Assembly: GCA_000153445.1 (NCBI GenBank)
Contig: CH672397.1
Span: 144,120-208,119, forward strand
DNA: 64,000 nt
From: a gamma proteobacterium HTCC2207
GTDB lineage: Bacteria; Pseudomonadota; Gammaproteobacteria; Pseudomonadales; Porticoccaceae
Direction of reading: 5' to 3'
The notes beneath the pieces were generated by a model. It was given only the letters and a program-made list of their open reading frames with translations. It did not search any database and was not told the origin of the DNA. A program made the position numbers and the translations under genes. How positions within the stretch are numbered: the first letter of the stretch is position 1; each line of letters begins with the position of its first letter. Positions 36,469 to 47,057 of the stretch are shown here, one piece after another.

Positions 36469-38847
36469 TCAGCCTCTGAGTTCGGCTTTAAACTTATTGT
36501 CGAGCTTCTTAACGACTCGATCTATGGCCGTATTGATTTCTTCGTCGGTAAGAGTGCGCGATGCGTGCTGAAACGTCAAGCCCAAGGCGAGGCTTTTTCC
36601 TTTGTTATCAATATCTTTGCTCTGATATACATCAAACAACATTAAATCAACAAGATGCTCTCCTGCAGCATTGCGCGCTTCAGACATCAAATCCGCAGAG
36701 GCAATTTGGCTGTCCACTAGGAATGCCAAGTCACGGCGTACCGCGGGAAACTTACTCACTTCGCTGAATTTAGGCAGTCGGCTTTCGCTGACTTTAGCCA
36801 CATCAACTTGAAATAGATAGACCGGTGTACTGACGTCTAACTGCGCCTGAAGCTTGGGATGCAACTGTCCTATCCAACCGACCTGCTCACCATTGCGCGA
36901 TAGCATTGCCGATTGACCTGGGTGCAGTGCCGGATGCTCAGCAGCGCTAAAACTAAACTGCTCCGCCAAACCAGTCAGTGCGAGAACCGACTCTAGGTCA
37001 CCTTTTATATCAAAGAAGTCGACTTTGTCTTTGCTTGCAGTCCAACCTGCTGGAGTGCGAGAGCCGCAGATCAATCCGGCCAGAGCCATATTCTGAGTAA
37101 GCTCACCATTTTCACCTGGCACAAAACACTGGCCGGCTTCAAAAATACGCACGCGATTTTGCTGCCGATTAAGGTTATAGATAGCTGTGGATAACAATCC
37201 CGACCACAGGCTGGTACGCATTACTGACATATCAGCTGAAATAGGATTCTGCAGTGCTATGCCATCAGTTTCCGGATCAACCAACTTTTGCAGTTCGGGG
37301 TCGACAAAACTATAGGTCACCGCTTCTTGATAACCACTGGCAACTAACTGCTGCCTAAAAATACTCAGGTCCTGTTGACGCTCGGGCTTGGCCTGTAATT
37401 CAAGAGCCATAGTCGGGGTCGAGGTTGGAAGATTGTTATAGCCATAAATACGCGCTACTTCTTCAACCAGGTCCTGCTCAATGGCAATATCAAAGCGCCA
37501 GCTCGGGGCAACCCAAGTGGAGCCCTCGTCATCGCGAGAGACAAAGGTCAGTCCCAAACGCGCCAAAATATCATCAATTTCAGCGCTACCAATGACAACG
37601 CCCAGTTGCTGGGCCAGATGTGCATCGCGCAGCTTTATAGTAGCGGGTGCCGGCAAGTGTTCAGCAGACTCTTGAATTACAACAGGTCCAGCTTCACCGC
37701 CGCAGATCTCAAGCATTAAGGCTGTGGCGCGCTCAATCGCGGCAACCTGAAGTTCAGAGTCCACACCACGCTCAAAGCGGTGCGACGAATCAGTGTGTTT
37801 GCCATAGTTACGCGCTTTACCGGCAATCGCTAGGGGGTTAAACCAAGCGCTTTCAAAAAGAATATCGGTGGTGTCATCGCCAACAGCGGATTCGTCGCCG
37901 CCCATAATGCCGGCCATGGCAAGTGCTTTGCTCTGATCAGCAATTACTAATGTCTGGGTATCAATAACCACATCTGAGTCATCGAGTAATTTTACTTTTT
38001 CATCGCGACCCATGCGCACAACAATTCCACCATCAATCTTTGATAGATCGAAGGCATGCATCGGCTGTCCTAACTCGAGCAATACATAGTTGGTCACATC
38101 CACGGCTGGACCCAAACTACGCACGCCGCTGCGGCGCAATTTTTCCTGCATCCACTGAGGTGTTGGCTGGCGTAGGTCGAGATTGCGCACTACGCGGCCT
38201 ACATAGCGAGCACAGGCCTCTGGGGCCTCGAGAGTAATACTGATACTGTCGTTGATAGACGCGGTTACAGGGGCACAGGCTTGCTCTAGTACTGCAGTCT
38301 TATTGAGTACGCCCACTTCACGCGCTAGACCACGGATACTGAGACAGTCACCGCGATTCGGGGTTAAATCCACTTCGATAATATTGTCGTTTAGCTCAAG
38401 GTATTCAATAAGGTCGCTACCGACGCTGGCATCTGCAGGCAGCTCCCAGAGACCGTCATCATCATCGCCCAACTGCAGTTCAGTCTGCGCACAGAGCATA
38501 CCGAAGGATTCAACGCCTCTTAACTTGGCTTTTTTAATTTTAAAGTCGCCGGGTAGTTTGGCACCCACTGTAGCAAATGGCACTTTAATGCCAGCGCGAG
38601 CATTTGGCGCACCACAGACCACTTGGGCTGTTTCACCGCCACCGGCCACCTGACAGACACGTAGCTTGTCGGCATCCGGATGTTGTTCTACAGAGAGGAT
38701 CTCACCTACCACCACACCAGACATTTCTGGCGCAGCACTTTCCACTGCATCCACTTCCAATCCCGCCATGGTCACTTGAGCCACTAGCTCTTCGATTGAG
38801 ATGCTCGGGTTAACGGCACTACGCAACCAGGATTCACTAAATTTCAT
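36469..38847 (-). CDS. pheT: phenylalanyl-tRNA synthetase beta subunit
   Basis: 792 aa, the usual bacterial length. The N-terminal OB-fold tRNA-binding domain (VEQHPDADKLRVCQV) is followed by the B3/4 editing domain, B5 (about 400-470), the class-II-like core and a C-terminal ferredoxin-fold anticodon-binding domain (FSEVSKFPAVRRDLAFLVD, DIDNKGKSLALGLTFQH). It works with PheS as an alpha2-beta2 enzyme charging tRNA-Phe. It starts 13 bp after pheS. Confidence 0.97.
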   Translation of the reverse strand: MKFSESWLRSAVNPSISIEELVAQVTMAGLEVDAVESAAPEMSGVVVGEILSVEQHPDADKLRVCQVAGGGETAQVVCGAPNARAGIKVPFATVGAKLPGDFKIKKAKLRGVESFGMLCAQTELQLGDDDDGLWELPADASVGSDLIEYLELNDNIIEVDLTPNRGDCLSIRGLAREVGVLNKTAVLEQACAPVTASINDSISITLEAPEACARYVGRVVRNLDLRQPTPQWMQEKLRRSGVRSLGPAVDVTNYVLLELGQPMHAFDLSKIDGGIVVRMGRDEKVKLLDDSDVVIDTQTLVIADQSKALAMAGIMGGDESAVGDDTTDILFESAWFNPLAIAGKARNYGKHTDSSHRFERGVDSELQVAAIERATALMLEICGGEAGPVVIQESAEHLPAPATIKLRDAHLAQQLGVVIGSAEIDDILARLGLTFVSRDDEGSTWVAPSWRFDIAIEQDLVEEVARIYGYNNLPTSTPTMALELQAKPERQQDLSIFRQQLVASGYQEAVTYSFVDPELQKLVDPETDGIALQNPISADMSVMRTSLWSGLLSTAIYNLNRQQNRVRIFEAGQCFVPGENGELTQNMALAGLICGSRTPAGWTASKDKVDFFDIKGDLESVLALTGLAEQFSFSAAEHPALHPGQSAMLSRNGEQVGWIGQLHPKLQAQLDVSTPVYLFQVDVAKVSESRLPKFSEVSKFPAVRRDLAFLVDSQIASADLMSEARNAAGEHLVDLMLFDVYQSKDIDNKGKSLALGLTFQHASRTLTDEEINTAIDRVVKKLDNKFKAELRG

Positions 38848-38860
38848 TGTTTACCCAGCC

Positions 38861-39880
<1,020 letters not shown>

Positions 39881-39918
39881 TCACCACAGTAGTTCAGTCG
39901 GCTATCTTATATTACTGA

Positions 39919-39956
39919 TAAAAAAATAGGGAAAGAGCGTTGGCCCCTTCCCTATT
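39919..39956 (-). terminator. terminator/attenuator hairpin between rplT and pheS
   Basis: On the minus strand AATAGGGAA (39948-39956) pairs with TTCCCTATT (39925-39933), followed by six T. It ends the infC-rpmI-rplT unit. It also lies in the pheS leader, and a smaller CCTGC/GCAGG hairpin precedes it (about 39973-39986), so attenuation of pheST is possible. No Phe-rich leader peptide was found. Confidence 0.75.
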
Positions 39957-40000
39957 CGATTAGCTTGTTACAACGCCTGCCAGAGCAGGTGGGTCGCTAT

Positions 40001-40357
40001 TTAAGCTAGGGCAGCTTTGGCTAGATTAACTACTGCACCAAATGCTGCTTTGTCGTGTACTGCCAAGTCGGCGAGTACGCGACGGTCGAGAGCAATACCT
40101 GCTTTGCTCAGACCATTGATCAGTCTGCTATACGCCAATCCTTCAACACGAGACTGGGCGTTAATACGAGCAATCCAAAGTCTGCGGAACGTACGCTTCT
40201 TAGCGCGACGGTCACGGTAGGCATATTGACCTGCTTTGGTAACAGCCTGAACGGCTACACGATAAACTCGGCTACGAGCTCCGTAATATCCTTTGGCTTG
40301 CTTTAAAATCTTCTTGTGTCTGCGACCTGCTTCAACACCGCGTTTTACTCTAGGCAT
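40001..40357 (-). CDS. rplT: 50S ribosomal protein L20
   Basis: 118 aa, full length. [25 protein letters not shown] at the N-terminus and [20 protein letters not shown] are diagnostic. L20 is needed early in 50S assembly and in relatives represses its own rpmI-rplT mRNA. It follows rpmI by 26 bp. Confidence 0.97.
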   Translation of the reverse strand: MPRVKRGVEAGRRHKKILKQAKGYYGARSRVYRVAVQAVTKAGQYAYRDRRAKKRTFRRLWIARINAQSRVEGLAYSRLINGLSKAGIALDRRVLADLAVHDKAAFGAVVNLAKAALA

Positions 40358-40383
40358 AGCTTTTTCCTCCCAAAATTAGTTAA

Positions 40384-40578
40384 TTAGACGTTACGCAGCA
40401 TGCGATCGACGCGTGGTTTATCAGCAGCATTCAGAATGCTGGTGCCACGGAGTTGACGCTTACGCTTCGTTGTCATTTTGGTGAGGATGTGGCTCTTATG
40501 CTGGTGTTTGTGCTTATAACCAGAAGCCGTTTTTTTGAAGCGTTTTGCCGCTCCACTGTGTGTCTTACCTTTTGGCAT
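40384..40578 (-). CDS. rpmI: 50S ribosomal protein L35
   Basis: 64 aa, standard L35: starts [20 protein letters not shown], with [11 protein letters not shown] and KRKRQLRG. The 90-bp gap from infC contains ACGCG/CGCGT and CAGCC/GGCTG stems on the mRNA. These may be the L20 control structure, as in E. coli (inference). Confidence 0.97.
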   Translation of the reverse strand: MPKGKTHSGAAKRFKKTASGYKHKHQHKSHILTKMTTKRKRQLRGTSILNAADKPRVDRMLRNV

Positions 40579-40668
40579 TGCTGTTCTCCAAATTGAGAGT
40601 TAATTTTATCAAGAAGAGACGCCCGGACAGCCTGCCAAAAAATGTGGCTGAACGCGGGTCGCGTTAAA

Positions 40669-41196
40669 TTACTTCTTCTTGCTACGTGGTGACAGAACCA
40701 TGATCATTTGACGACCTTCCATTTTTGGAAACTGTTCCACTTGTGCCAACTCAGCGAGATCCGCTTCAATGCGTTTCATCATATCCATGCCGAGCTGCTG
40801 GTGAGCCATTTCACGACCGCGAAAACGCAGCGAGATCTTAGCTTTATCACCGTTTTCCAAGAAGCGAACTAGGTTGCGCAACTTGATGTCGTAATCGCCC
40901 TGATCGGTACCAGGACGAAACTTCATTTCTTTTACCTGTGTCTGCTTCTGCTTTTTCTTCTGCAGAGCAACTTTCTTCTTAATATCAAAGACATGTTTGC
41001 CGTAATCCATGATTTTACACACAGGTGGCTCTGCATCTGGGGAAATCTCAACCAGATCGAGAGTCTCTTTCTGTGCAGCTTCAAGGGCAGTGGCAAGGTC
41101 AACTACGCCAACCTGACTACCATCTGATGCAACCAATCGAACTTCGGGGGACGTGATACTGTCATTAAGACGTGCCCGCTTGCTGTCTTTTTTAAT
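40669..41196 (-). CDS. infC: translation initiation factor IF-3, ATT start
   Basis: 175 aa when started at the ATT codon at 41196, preceded by GGAG nine bases upstream. The N-terminal [21 protein letters not shown] then matches the IF3 N domain. A TTG at 41136 would cut off the first 20 residues. The unusual AUU start is the hallmark of infC and underlies its autoregulation, since IF3 rejects AUU. Core segments: [32 protein letters not shown] and [17 protein letters not shown]. The start lies 5 bp after the thrS stop. Confidence 0.95.
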   Translation of the reverse strand: MKKDSKRARLNDSITSPEVRLVASDGSQVGVVDLATALEAAQKETLDLVEISPDAEPPVCKIMDYGKHVFDIKKKVALQKKKQKQTQVKEMKFRPGTDQGDYDIKLRNLVRFLENGDKAKISLRFRGREMAHQQLGMDMMKRIEADLAELAQVEQFPKMEGRQMIMVLSPRSKKK

Positions 41197-41201
41197 AAGC
41201 T

Positions 41202-43130
41202 TTACTCCGTTTCAACACAAGTACGCCCGCGTCGCTCCGTCTCGGTGGTACACATGGCTTCAACCTGTTCCAGCGGCAAGCTGCCAAGGTCTTTTCCATC
41301 TCGAGTTCGGACCGCCACAGTGCGCGATTCTTTTTCATTATCACCAACAACGAGAATAAAGGGGACTCGCTGCATTGAATGACCGCGGATTTTAAAGCCG
41401 ATCTTCTCGTTTCTCAAGTCACAATTCACTCTAAAGCCTTTATTTTGCAGTGATTTAGCAACTTCTTGGGCATATTCGGCCTGTGCGTCAGTAATATTGG
41501 CCACAACAGCCTGTTCTGGGGCTAACCAAAACGGAAACGCACCTTCGTACTGTTCGATCAAAATTCCGATAAATCGCTCAAATGAACCGAGAATTGCGCG
41601 GTGCAACATTACCGGAACCTTGCGCGCGCCATCTTCGGCAACATACTGTGCATCGAGGCGACCAGGCATGGAAAAGTCCACCTGAATGGTGCCCAACTGC
41701 CAGACACGACCAATACAGTCTTTTAAGGAGAATTCAATCTTGGGGCCGTAAAAGGCACCCTCTCCCGGCAATTCCTGCCAAGGCAAACTTTTGGCATCCA
41801 GTGCCTGGCCCAAGGCCTCTTCAGCACGATCCCAATCTTCATCGGAACCTACACGCTCCGGAGGGCGAGTCGATAGACGATAGATAATTTCATCAAAGCC
41901 AAAGTCTGCATAGACCTCATGGAGAAAATCAATAAACTGAGATACTTCCGGCTGAATCTGCTCTTCAGTACAGAAGATATGGGCATCGTCCTGGGTAAAG
42001 GAACGCACACGCATAATGCCGTGCAGAGACCCTGAGGGCTCATTGCGGTGACAAGAACCAAACTCAGCCAGTCTCAAGGGCAAGTCTCTGTAGCTTTTTA
42101 AGCCCTGATTAAACACCTGCACGTGACAGGGGCAGTTCATTGGCTTAACAGCATAATTGCGATCGTCGGTCTGCAGGCTAAACATATCGTCGCCAAACTT
42201 ATCCGCGTGGCCCGACTTCTCCCACAGACTCATATCAACAATCTGTGGTGTCTTAATTTCTTGGTAGCCCTGCTCGCGCTGTTTGTTGCGCATATACTCT
42301 TCAATCGCGCTATAAACACTCCAGCCCTTGGGGTGCCAAAAGATCGAACCCGGCGCCTCTTCCTGCATATGGTAGAGGTCGAGTTTTTTGTTAATCTTAC
42401 GGTGATCACGCTTCTCAGCTTCAGCCAGACGATTGATATAAGCTTTGAGCTCTTTCTTGTTGGTCCAAGCGGTACCATAGATACGCTGCAACATTTCATT
42501 ATTGCTGTCACCACGCCAATACGCTCCGGCAACTTTAGTCAGCTTAAACGCCGGCAATTTAGCTGTAGACGGAACATGAGGCCCGCGACAAAGGTCGATA
42601 AAATCACCCTGGCGATAGAGACCAATTGGCTCACCCGCTGGAATGCTGGCAATAATCTCAGCTTTATATTCCTCACCTATACTTTTAAAGAATTCCACCG
42701 CCTCATCGCGGTCCCATTCTTCCCGGGCAATACCGTGGTCGGCTTTAACCAGCTCGGTCATGCGCGCTTCAATAGCCTCTAGGTCTTCTGGCGTAAAGGC
42801 GCGCTCAAAGGCAAAGTCATAATAGAAGCCGTCTTCAATTACCGGGCCAATGGTCACCTGAGCTGCAGGAAACAGTTGCTTGACGGCCATAGCCAGCAAG
42901 TGAGCTGATGAGTGACGGATAATATCCAGTGCCTCATCCGAACGATCGGTGACAATCGCCAGCGTCGAGTCTTCCTGCATAATATATGAGGCATCCACAA
43001 CCTGGCCATTAACCACCCCGGCGAGCGTGGCCTTGGCCAGACCAGCACCGATATCCGCAGCCACATCGGCTACAGAAACTGGGTTGTCGAAAACACGTTG
43101 GGATCCGTCAGGGAGGGTAATTGCGGGCAT
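41202..43130 (-). CDS. thrS: threonyl-tRNA synthetase
   Basis: 642 aa, full length. The N-terminal TGS domain ([11 protein letters not shown]) is followed by the editing domain with [16 protein letters not shown] and the class II core ([75 protein letters not shown]). A C-terminal anticodon-binding domain ([17 protein letters not shown]) closes it. The last residues [10 protein letters not shown] are slightly unusual. It heads the thrS-infC-rpmI-rplT operon. Confidence 0.97.
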   Translation of the reverse strand: MPAITLPDGSQRVFDNPVSVADVAADIGAGLAKATLAGVVNGQVVDASYIMQEDSTLAIVTDRSDEALDIIRHSSAHLLAMAVKQLFPAAQVTIGPVIEDGFYYDFAFERAFTPEDLEAIEARMTELVKADHGIAREEWDRDEAVEFFKSIGEEYKAEIIASIPAGEPIGLYRQGDFIDLCRGPHVPSTAKLPAFKLTKVAGAYWRGDSNNEMLQRIYGTAWTNKKELKAYINRLAEAEKRDHRKINKKLDLYHMQEEAPGSIFWHPKGWSVYSAIEEYMRNKQREQGYQEIKTPQIVDMSLWEKSGHADKFGDDMFSLQTDDRNYAVKPMNCPCHVQVFNQGLKSYRDLPLRLAEFGSCHRNEPSGSLHGIMRVRSFTQDDAHIFCTEEQIQPEVSQFIDFLHEVYADFGFDEIIYRLSTRPPERVGSDEDWDRAEEALGQALDAKSLPWQELPGEGAFYGPKIEFSLKDCIGRVWQLGTIQVDFSMPGRLDAQYVAEDGARKVPVMLHRAILGSFERFIGILIEQYEGAFPFWLAPEQAVVANITDAQAEYAQEVAKSLQNKGFRVNCDLRNEKIGFKIRGHSMQRVPFILVVGDNEKESRTVAVRTRDGKDLGSLPLEQVEAMCTTETERRGRTCVETE

Positions 43131-43297
43131 TGTCTTTTCCTTTCCAGTGGTGACCTATACCAAAGGCCACGTGGGGTTAAATTATTAAGCGAGCATTCTA
43201 CCCTGAACAACCCTATTTACAAGGCTATTAACAAGACTGTTTAGCCTGCGCTTCAGTCGGTACAATGCCTCAAGCCGAAACCGAGAGAACCTAACCT

Positions 43298-43747
43298 TTG
43301 AAAATTTATGTCGACGCCGATGCCTGCCCAACAGTGATAAAAGACATTCTCTACAGAGTCTCTCAGCGCACCGGTATTGAACTGATATTGGTTGCCAACC
43401 AAGCTCTGACTACACCAAGGATTCCGACTGTGCGAAGCATTCAGGTGAGTTCTGGATTTGATGTCGCAGATGATCGAATTGTTGAATTGGTGGAAGCCGA
43501 TGATTTGGTGATTACCGCGGATATACCTTTGGCGGCTGAGGTGATTGATAAGGGTGGCAAGGCATTGAATCCTCGCGGTGAGCTGTATACCAAGGCAAAT
43601 ATTAAAGCGCGTCTAAATATGCGCGATTTTATGGACAGTATGCGCAGCAGTGGTGTGCAGGTGGGTGGTGGGCCGCCGCCATTGAGCCAGAGGGATCGGA
43701 TGGAGTTTGCTAATGCGCTGGATTCTTATGTGGCGCGGTTTAAGTAA
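43298..43747 (+). CDS. YaiI/YqxD family protein (DUF188)
   Basis: 149 aa from a TTG start at 43298 ([10 protein letters not shown] directly follows). It is a PIN-like fold family with conserved acidic residues: [31 protein letters not shown] and [12 protein letters not shown]. The biochemical role is not established; a nuclease is suspected from the fold. Stands alone, divergent from thrS. Confidence 0.92.
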   Translation: MKIYVDADACPTVIKDILYRVSQRTGIELILVANQALTTPRIPTVRSIQVSSGFDVADDRIVELVEADDLVITADIPLAAEVIDKGGKALNPRGELYTKANIKARLNMRDFMDSMRSSGVQVGGGPPPLSQRDRMEFANALDSYVARFK

Positions 43748-43782
43748 TCAGCGGGTGGCAATAGTTAGGACTCAGAATGCTG

Positions 43783-43865
43783 CATTGGATCCCTCGGCTG
43801 CGCTCAGAATGACAGCCATCGATACCGGACTGAGAGAGCAAAGCGAACCGAAGGATCTCTCCCAG
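43783..43865. repeat. inverted pair of dispersed repeats (family A)
   Basis: GGATCCCTCGGCTGCGCTCA then GAATGACAG (43786-43814) faces CTGAGAGAGCAAAGCGAACC then GAAGGATCTCTC (43830-43862). It lies between the convergent yaiI-like and thioredoxin-fold genes. Confidence 0.85.
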
Positions 43866-43890
43866 TAAACCGCCTAGCATGACACCACTC

Positions 43891-44148
43891 TCAACTAGCC
43901 CCATCCAACAACCGCCCAATCTGCGCCGCAGTAAAAGGCCAGCCCTTCTCCTCACCATTGGCCAACGCCACAACCGGAATACGAATAGCGTATTTTTCCT
44001 GCAGTTCAACATTCGATTGAATAGTAATTTCAATCAGGCGCAGCCCTCTCTCAGTCATCAAAGGATAAAGTACTGCTTTGGCCTGCTCGCAGAGATGGCA
44101 GTTGGGCCCGGTGTAAAGCTTAACCTCAGACTCTTTAAACGACATCAA
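43891..44148 (-). CDS. glutaredoxin-like protein (DUF836)
   Basis: 85 aa thioredoxin-fold protein with the redox motif CHLC (KLYTGPNCHLCEQAK), the cis-proline region IRIPVVAL, and a short C-terminal helix. Single-domain DUF836 proteins are small thiol oxidoreductases of unknown partner. It lies 2 bp downstream of rlmKL and is probably co-transcribed. Confidence 0.88.
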   Translation of the reverse strand: MMSFKESEVKLYTGPNCHLCEQAKAVLYPLMTERGLRLIEITIQSNVELQEKYAIRIPVVALANGEEKGWPFTAAQIGRLLDGAS

Positions 44149-44150
44149 GA

Positions 44151-46322
44151 TTAACCAAAAGTACTACGTCGAGTAATACGCCAAACATTATGAATACGTG
44201 GGTTTCTCTCAAAATCCATATCCAATGTCTGCGGGGTAATGTTCTCCGCATTAAACTGCCTGGCAACCAACTCATCCATTTTGAACTTGCGGAAATTATT
44301 GGAGAAGATCAACACACCATCCGGCGCCAGTTTGGCCATTGAATTACGAATTAAATCGCCATGATCCCGTTGCACATCGAGAATAGAATCCATCTTTTTC
44401 GAGTTAGAAAAGGTTGGCGGATCGAGAAAGATAACGTCGAACTGCTCACCATCAGTCTCTAACCACTTTAGGCAATCGGCACGCAGAAGATGATGATTTT
44501 TGGCACTGATATTATTCAGATCATAATTGCGCTGAGCCCAATCCAAATAGGTATTGGACATGTCGATACTCAGGGTGCGTTTAGCGCCACCCAGTGCAGC
44601 CTGCACAGATACCGCTGCGGTGTAGCAAAATAGGTTAAGCAGACTTTTGCCCTTGGCTAATTCACTTACCATACGCCGAACTGGACGGTGGTCCAAAAAC
44701 AGGCCTGTATCCAAATAGTCTGACAGGTTGGCTTCAAATTGAGCATTCCCCTCAAAGACAGTGATGGTATCGCTGGGGCCTTCATTAAAACGTTCATACT
44801 GACTATCGCCCTTTTGACGACGGCGCTCTTTATAATGAATATGGCCGCGGGCATCCTTGGCAAACTCTTTAACCGCTTGCTTAACCTCAGCAAAGCGCTC
44901 TCTGGCGACTTTGTCATCAATGGTATTGGGCGGCAGGTATTCTTGAACATGCACCGAGTCTTCGTAGATATCGACGGCCACAGAGTATTCAGGAATATCC
45001 GCATCATAGACACGGTAGCAACTGACACCGGTTTTGTTTAACCAGCCATTTAATTTGCGCTGATTTTTCACCAACCGGTTGAATACCATCTTGGCGCCTT
45101 CTGTGAGCTCCTGAGCCGGTGCAGGCTTATTTAGCCGCTGCTCAATTTTTTCTGAGCGCGAAGTGAGATCCTCAAAAACCAAAAGCTTGCAGGGGATGGT
45201 GCCATTAAACAGCTGGTACTGTTTGGTGGGTGTCAGATCAGTCTCGCGACCCAATTCAACATTGCCGGTAAACACCGCAGCTTTCCAACCCTGAAAGTTC
45301 TTCTGCAATACCGCCCCGAGCTTTTGGTAGACCGGAACCAGGCCATCCAAATCGCCGAGACGCTCGCCGTAGGGAGGGTTAGTGAGCAGCAAACCATAGT
45401 CAGCAGTGGCTTTACCAAACTGATCTATAGGCTTGTGGGCCAGGCGGATATGTTCATCTAGCCCAGCTTTTTCAATATTGAGGGTAGCGAATTCCAACAC
45501 GCGTGGATTGGCATCATAGCCCCGAAAATCCAGGTCTAAGGCTTCGAGCCCGGCACCTTTGCGCTGTTCTGCTTCGTCTAAAATTGACTGCCAGAGTTCT
45601 TGATCATGCTGTTTCCAATCGGTAAAACCATAGCGCTCACGCAATAGACCTGGGGCTATATCCGCCGCCATCATTGCGCCTTCGATAATCAATGTGGCAC
45701 TACCGCACATAGGGTCGAGCAGCGCAGCGCCGTTTTTCATCATCTCAGGCCATTTGCAACGCATCAGCAGTGCAGCAGCGAGATTCTCTTTGATCGGTGC
45801 ACTGCCCTGCCCACTGCGGTAACCGCGACGATGGAGACTCTCACCAGAGATATCCAGAGAGACGGTGACCTGACCTTTATGCTGACGCACCTGAATACGA
45901 ATATCTGGATTCTTGGTATCCACATTGGGTCGCTCGCCCTCTTCGCGACGGATACGATCAACCACTGCATCTTTAACGCGCTGAGAGCCATACATGGTGT
46001 TGTCCACCAGGCGCGAGGTGCCAATAAAATCAATGGCAATGGTTTGTTCATGGGAGAAGTGCTCTTCCCAAGGGATATCCAAACACTCTTGATAGAGTTG
46101 ATCTTCCTCGTCAAGACTAAAATTGTGCAACGGCATCAACACTCTGTTGGCCAGACGCGACCAGAGACAGGCGCGGTAGGCTAACTCTCTGGTGCCGACA
46201 AAATGCACGGCAGCCACGGTTTCTTTGGTGCTCTCCGCGCCCAGGGCCAGTAACTCTTGGGCGAGCAATTGCTCTAGCCCTTTAGGGCAAGTGGCTAACC
46301 AGGCATGATCAACTGAAGACAC
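44151..46322 (-). CDS. rlmL: bifunctional 23S rRNA methyltransferase RlmKL
   Basis: 723 aa fusion. The N-terminal RlmL part has a THUMP domain (about 50-155), RGYRSGQGSAPIKENLAAALL, DPMCGSATLIIEGA and the catalytic LLTNPPYGERLG; it makes m2G2445. The C-terminal RlmK part (about 410-723) has DHRPVRRMV, SLLNLFCYTAAVSVQAALGGA (SAM site) and FLDPPTFSNSKKM; it makes m7G2069. The fused form is that of E. coli and most gammaproteobacteria. Confidence 0.96.
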   Translation of the reverse strand: MSSVDHAWLATCPKGLEQLLAQELLALGAESTKETVAAVHFVGTRELAYRACLWSRLANRVLMPLHNFSLDEEDQLYQECLDIPWEEHFSHEQTIAIDFIGTSRLVDNTMYGSQRVKDAVVDRIRREEGERPNVDTKNPDIRIQVRQHKGQVTVSLDISGESLHRRGYRSGQGSAPIKENLAAALLMRCKWPEMMKNGAALLDPMCGSATLIIEGAMMAADIAPGLLRERYGFTDWKQHDQELWQSILDEAEQRKGAGLEALDLDFRGYDANPRVLEFATLNIEKAGLDEHIRLAHKPIDQFGKATADYGLLLTNPPYGERLGDLDGLVPVYQKLGAVLQKNFQGWKAAVFTGNVELGRETDLTPTKQYQLFNGTIPCKLLVFEDLTSRSEKIEQRLNKPAPAQELTEGAKMVFNRLVKNQRKLNGWLNKTGVSCYRVYDADIPEYSVAVDIYEDSVHVQEYLPPNTIDDKVARERFAEVKQAVKEFAKDARGHIHYKERRRQKGDSQYERFNEGPSDTITVFEGNAQFEANLSDYLDTGLFLDHRPVRRMVSELAKGKSLLNLFCYTAAVSVQAALGGAKRTLSIDMSNTYLDWAQRNYDLNNISAKNHHLLRADCLKWLETDGEQFDVIFLDPPTFSNSKKMDSILDVQRDHGDLIRNSMAKLAPDGVLIFSNNFRKFKMDELVARQFNAENITPQTLDMDFERNPRIHNVWRITRRSTFG

Positions 46323-46548
46323 AAATAGGATCCTTTTTAACGCTTTTTATTACTTTCAGGATTAAAACGCCGCCGTCATAGACTAACAAAATCTTCGACA
46401 GCGTCGATAGAATTTGATGAACTGGTGTCAGCGTTTCGAAAGGCGCTCATTCTATCGCTCTTTGTACAATTTTGTTTGATAAAAACTGCTCTCGGCACGT
46501 TTTTCAAGCTGAGTGTCAGTTTCCTAGATAAACCATTAGGAGATATAA

Positions 46549-46755
46549 GTGAAAAAACATAAAAGAGATTTGGAACACCGTTCATTTGTAAAAGGCTATC
46601 AGGCGGCAGTTCAGGGCCGCACCCTCGCAGCACTCCCCTATCAAGAAAAATCAATAATGGCCTACCATTGGTCCAGAGGTTGGCGCGAAGGCAAAGAAGA
46701 TTATTGGAATGGGTACAAACAGCACTCATTTCAACAAAAAGCGGCAAGTTTGTAA
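46549..46755 (+). CDS. rmf: ribosome modulation factor
   Basis: 68 aa from a GTG at 46549 with AGGAGATATAA just before it. KRDLEHRSFVKGYQAAVQGR and W-S-R-G-W-R-E-G-K-E-D-Y-W-N-G-Y are the RMF signature. RMF dimerises 70S ribosomes into 100S particles in stationary phase. Its gene is divergent from rlmKL, as in many relatives. Confidence 0.95.
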   Translation: MKKHKRDLEHRSFVKGYQAAVQGRTLAALPYQEKSIMAYHWSRGWREGKEDYWNGYKQHSFQQKAASL

Positions 46756-46873
46756 GCAAACTAAAGCCCAAGACCAACTTAACAGGCACCAAGCAATAAG
46801 TAGACGTATCTAACGAAGACAAAACTTAAACAGGAATTTATCCTGTTTCAGGCTCAAAGTAAGGGCCAACCAG

Positions 46874-46909
46874 TGGCCGCAACTCGATAACAGTTGTGGC
46901 CATTTTTTT
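46874..46909 (+). terminator. intrinsic terminator of rmf
   Basis: TGGCCGCAACT (46874-46884) pairs with AGTTGTGGCCA (46892-46902, one G-T), followed by seven T. Confidence 0.9.
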
Positions 46910-46960
46910 GTCTTTGATTTGGGGGGTGGTGCCACAACTAGGAGATCCTTCGACTGCGCT

Positions 46961-47038
46961 CAGGATGACAGGCTGGGGAGCTGTCTCAGGATGAAGGACT
47001 GGGGAGCTGCCTCAGGAAGACGGACTGAGGAACTGGCT
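46961..47038. repeat. tandem array, three 26-bp units
   Basis: CAGGATGACAGGCTGGGGAG plus CTGTCT and two diverged copies, then a partial. The first CAGGATGACA is the end of a dispersed family A repeat, so the array has grown from it. Confidence 0.92.
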
Positions 47039-47057
47039 CGGGATGATGGCCTAGAGA

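Larger units (their letters stand above)
46756..47057. other. intergenic region after rmf
   Basis: Contains the rmf terminator (46874-46909), a dispersed family A arm (46940-46969) and a 26-bp tandem array. No gene. Confidence 0.75.

Noticed and set aside
41134-41136. TTG as infC start
   Set aside because: The ATT at 41196 restores the conserved IF3 N-terminus and has a well-placed GGAG site.
46376-46822. 148-codon open frame opposite rmf
   Set aside because: It is antisense to rmf, has no recognisable family and covers the rmf promoter.
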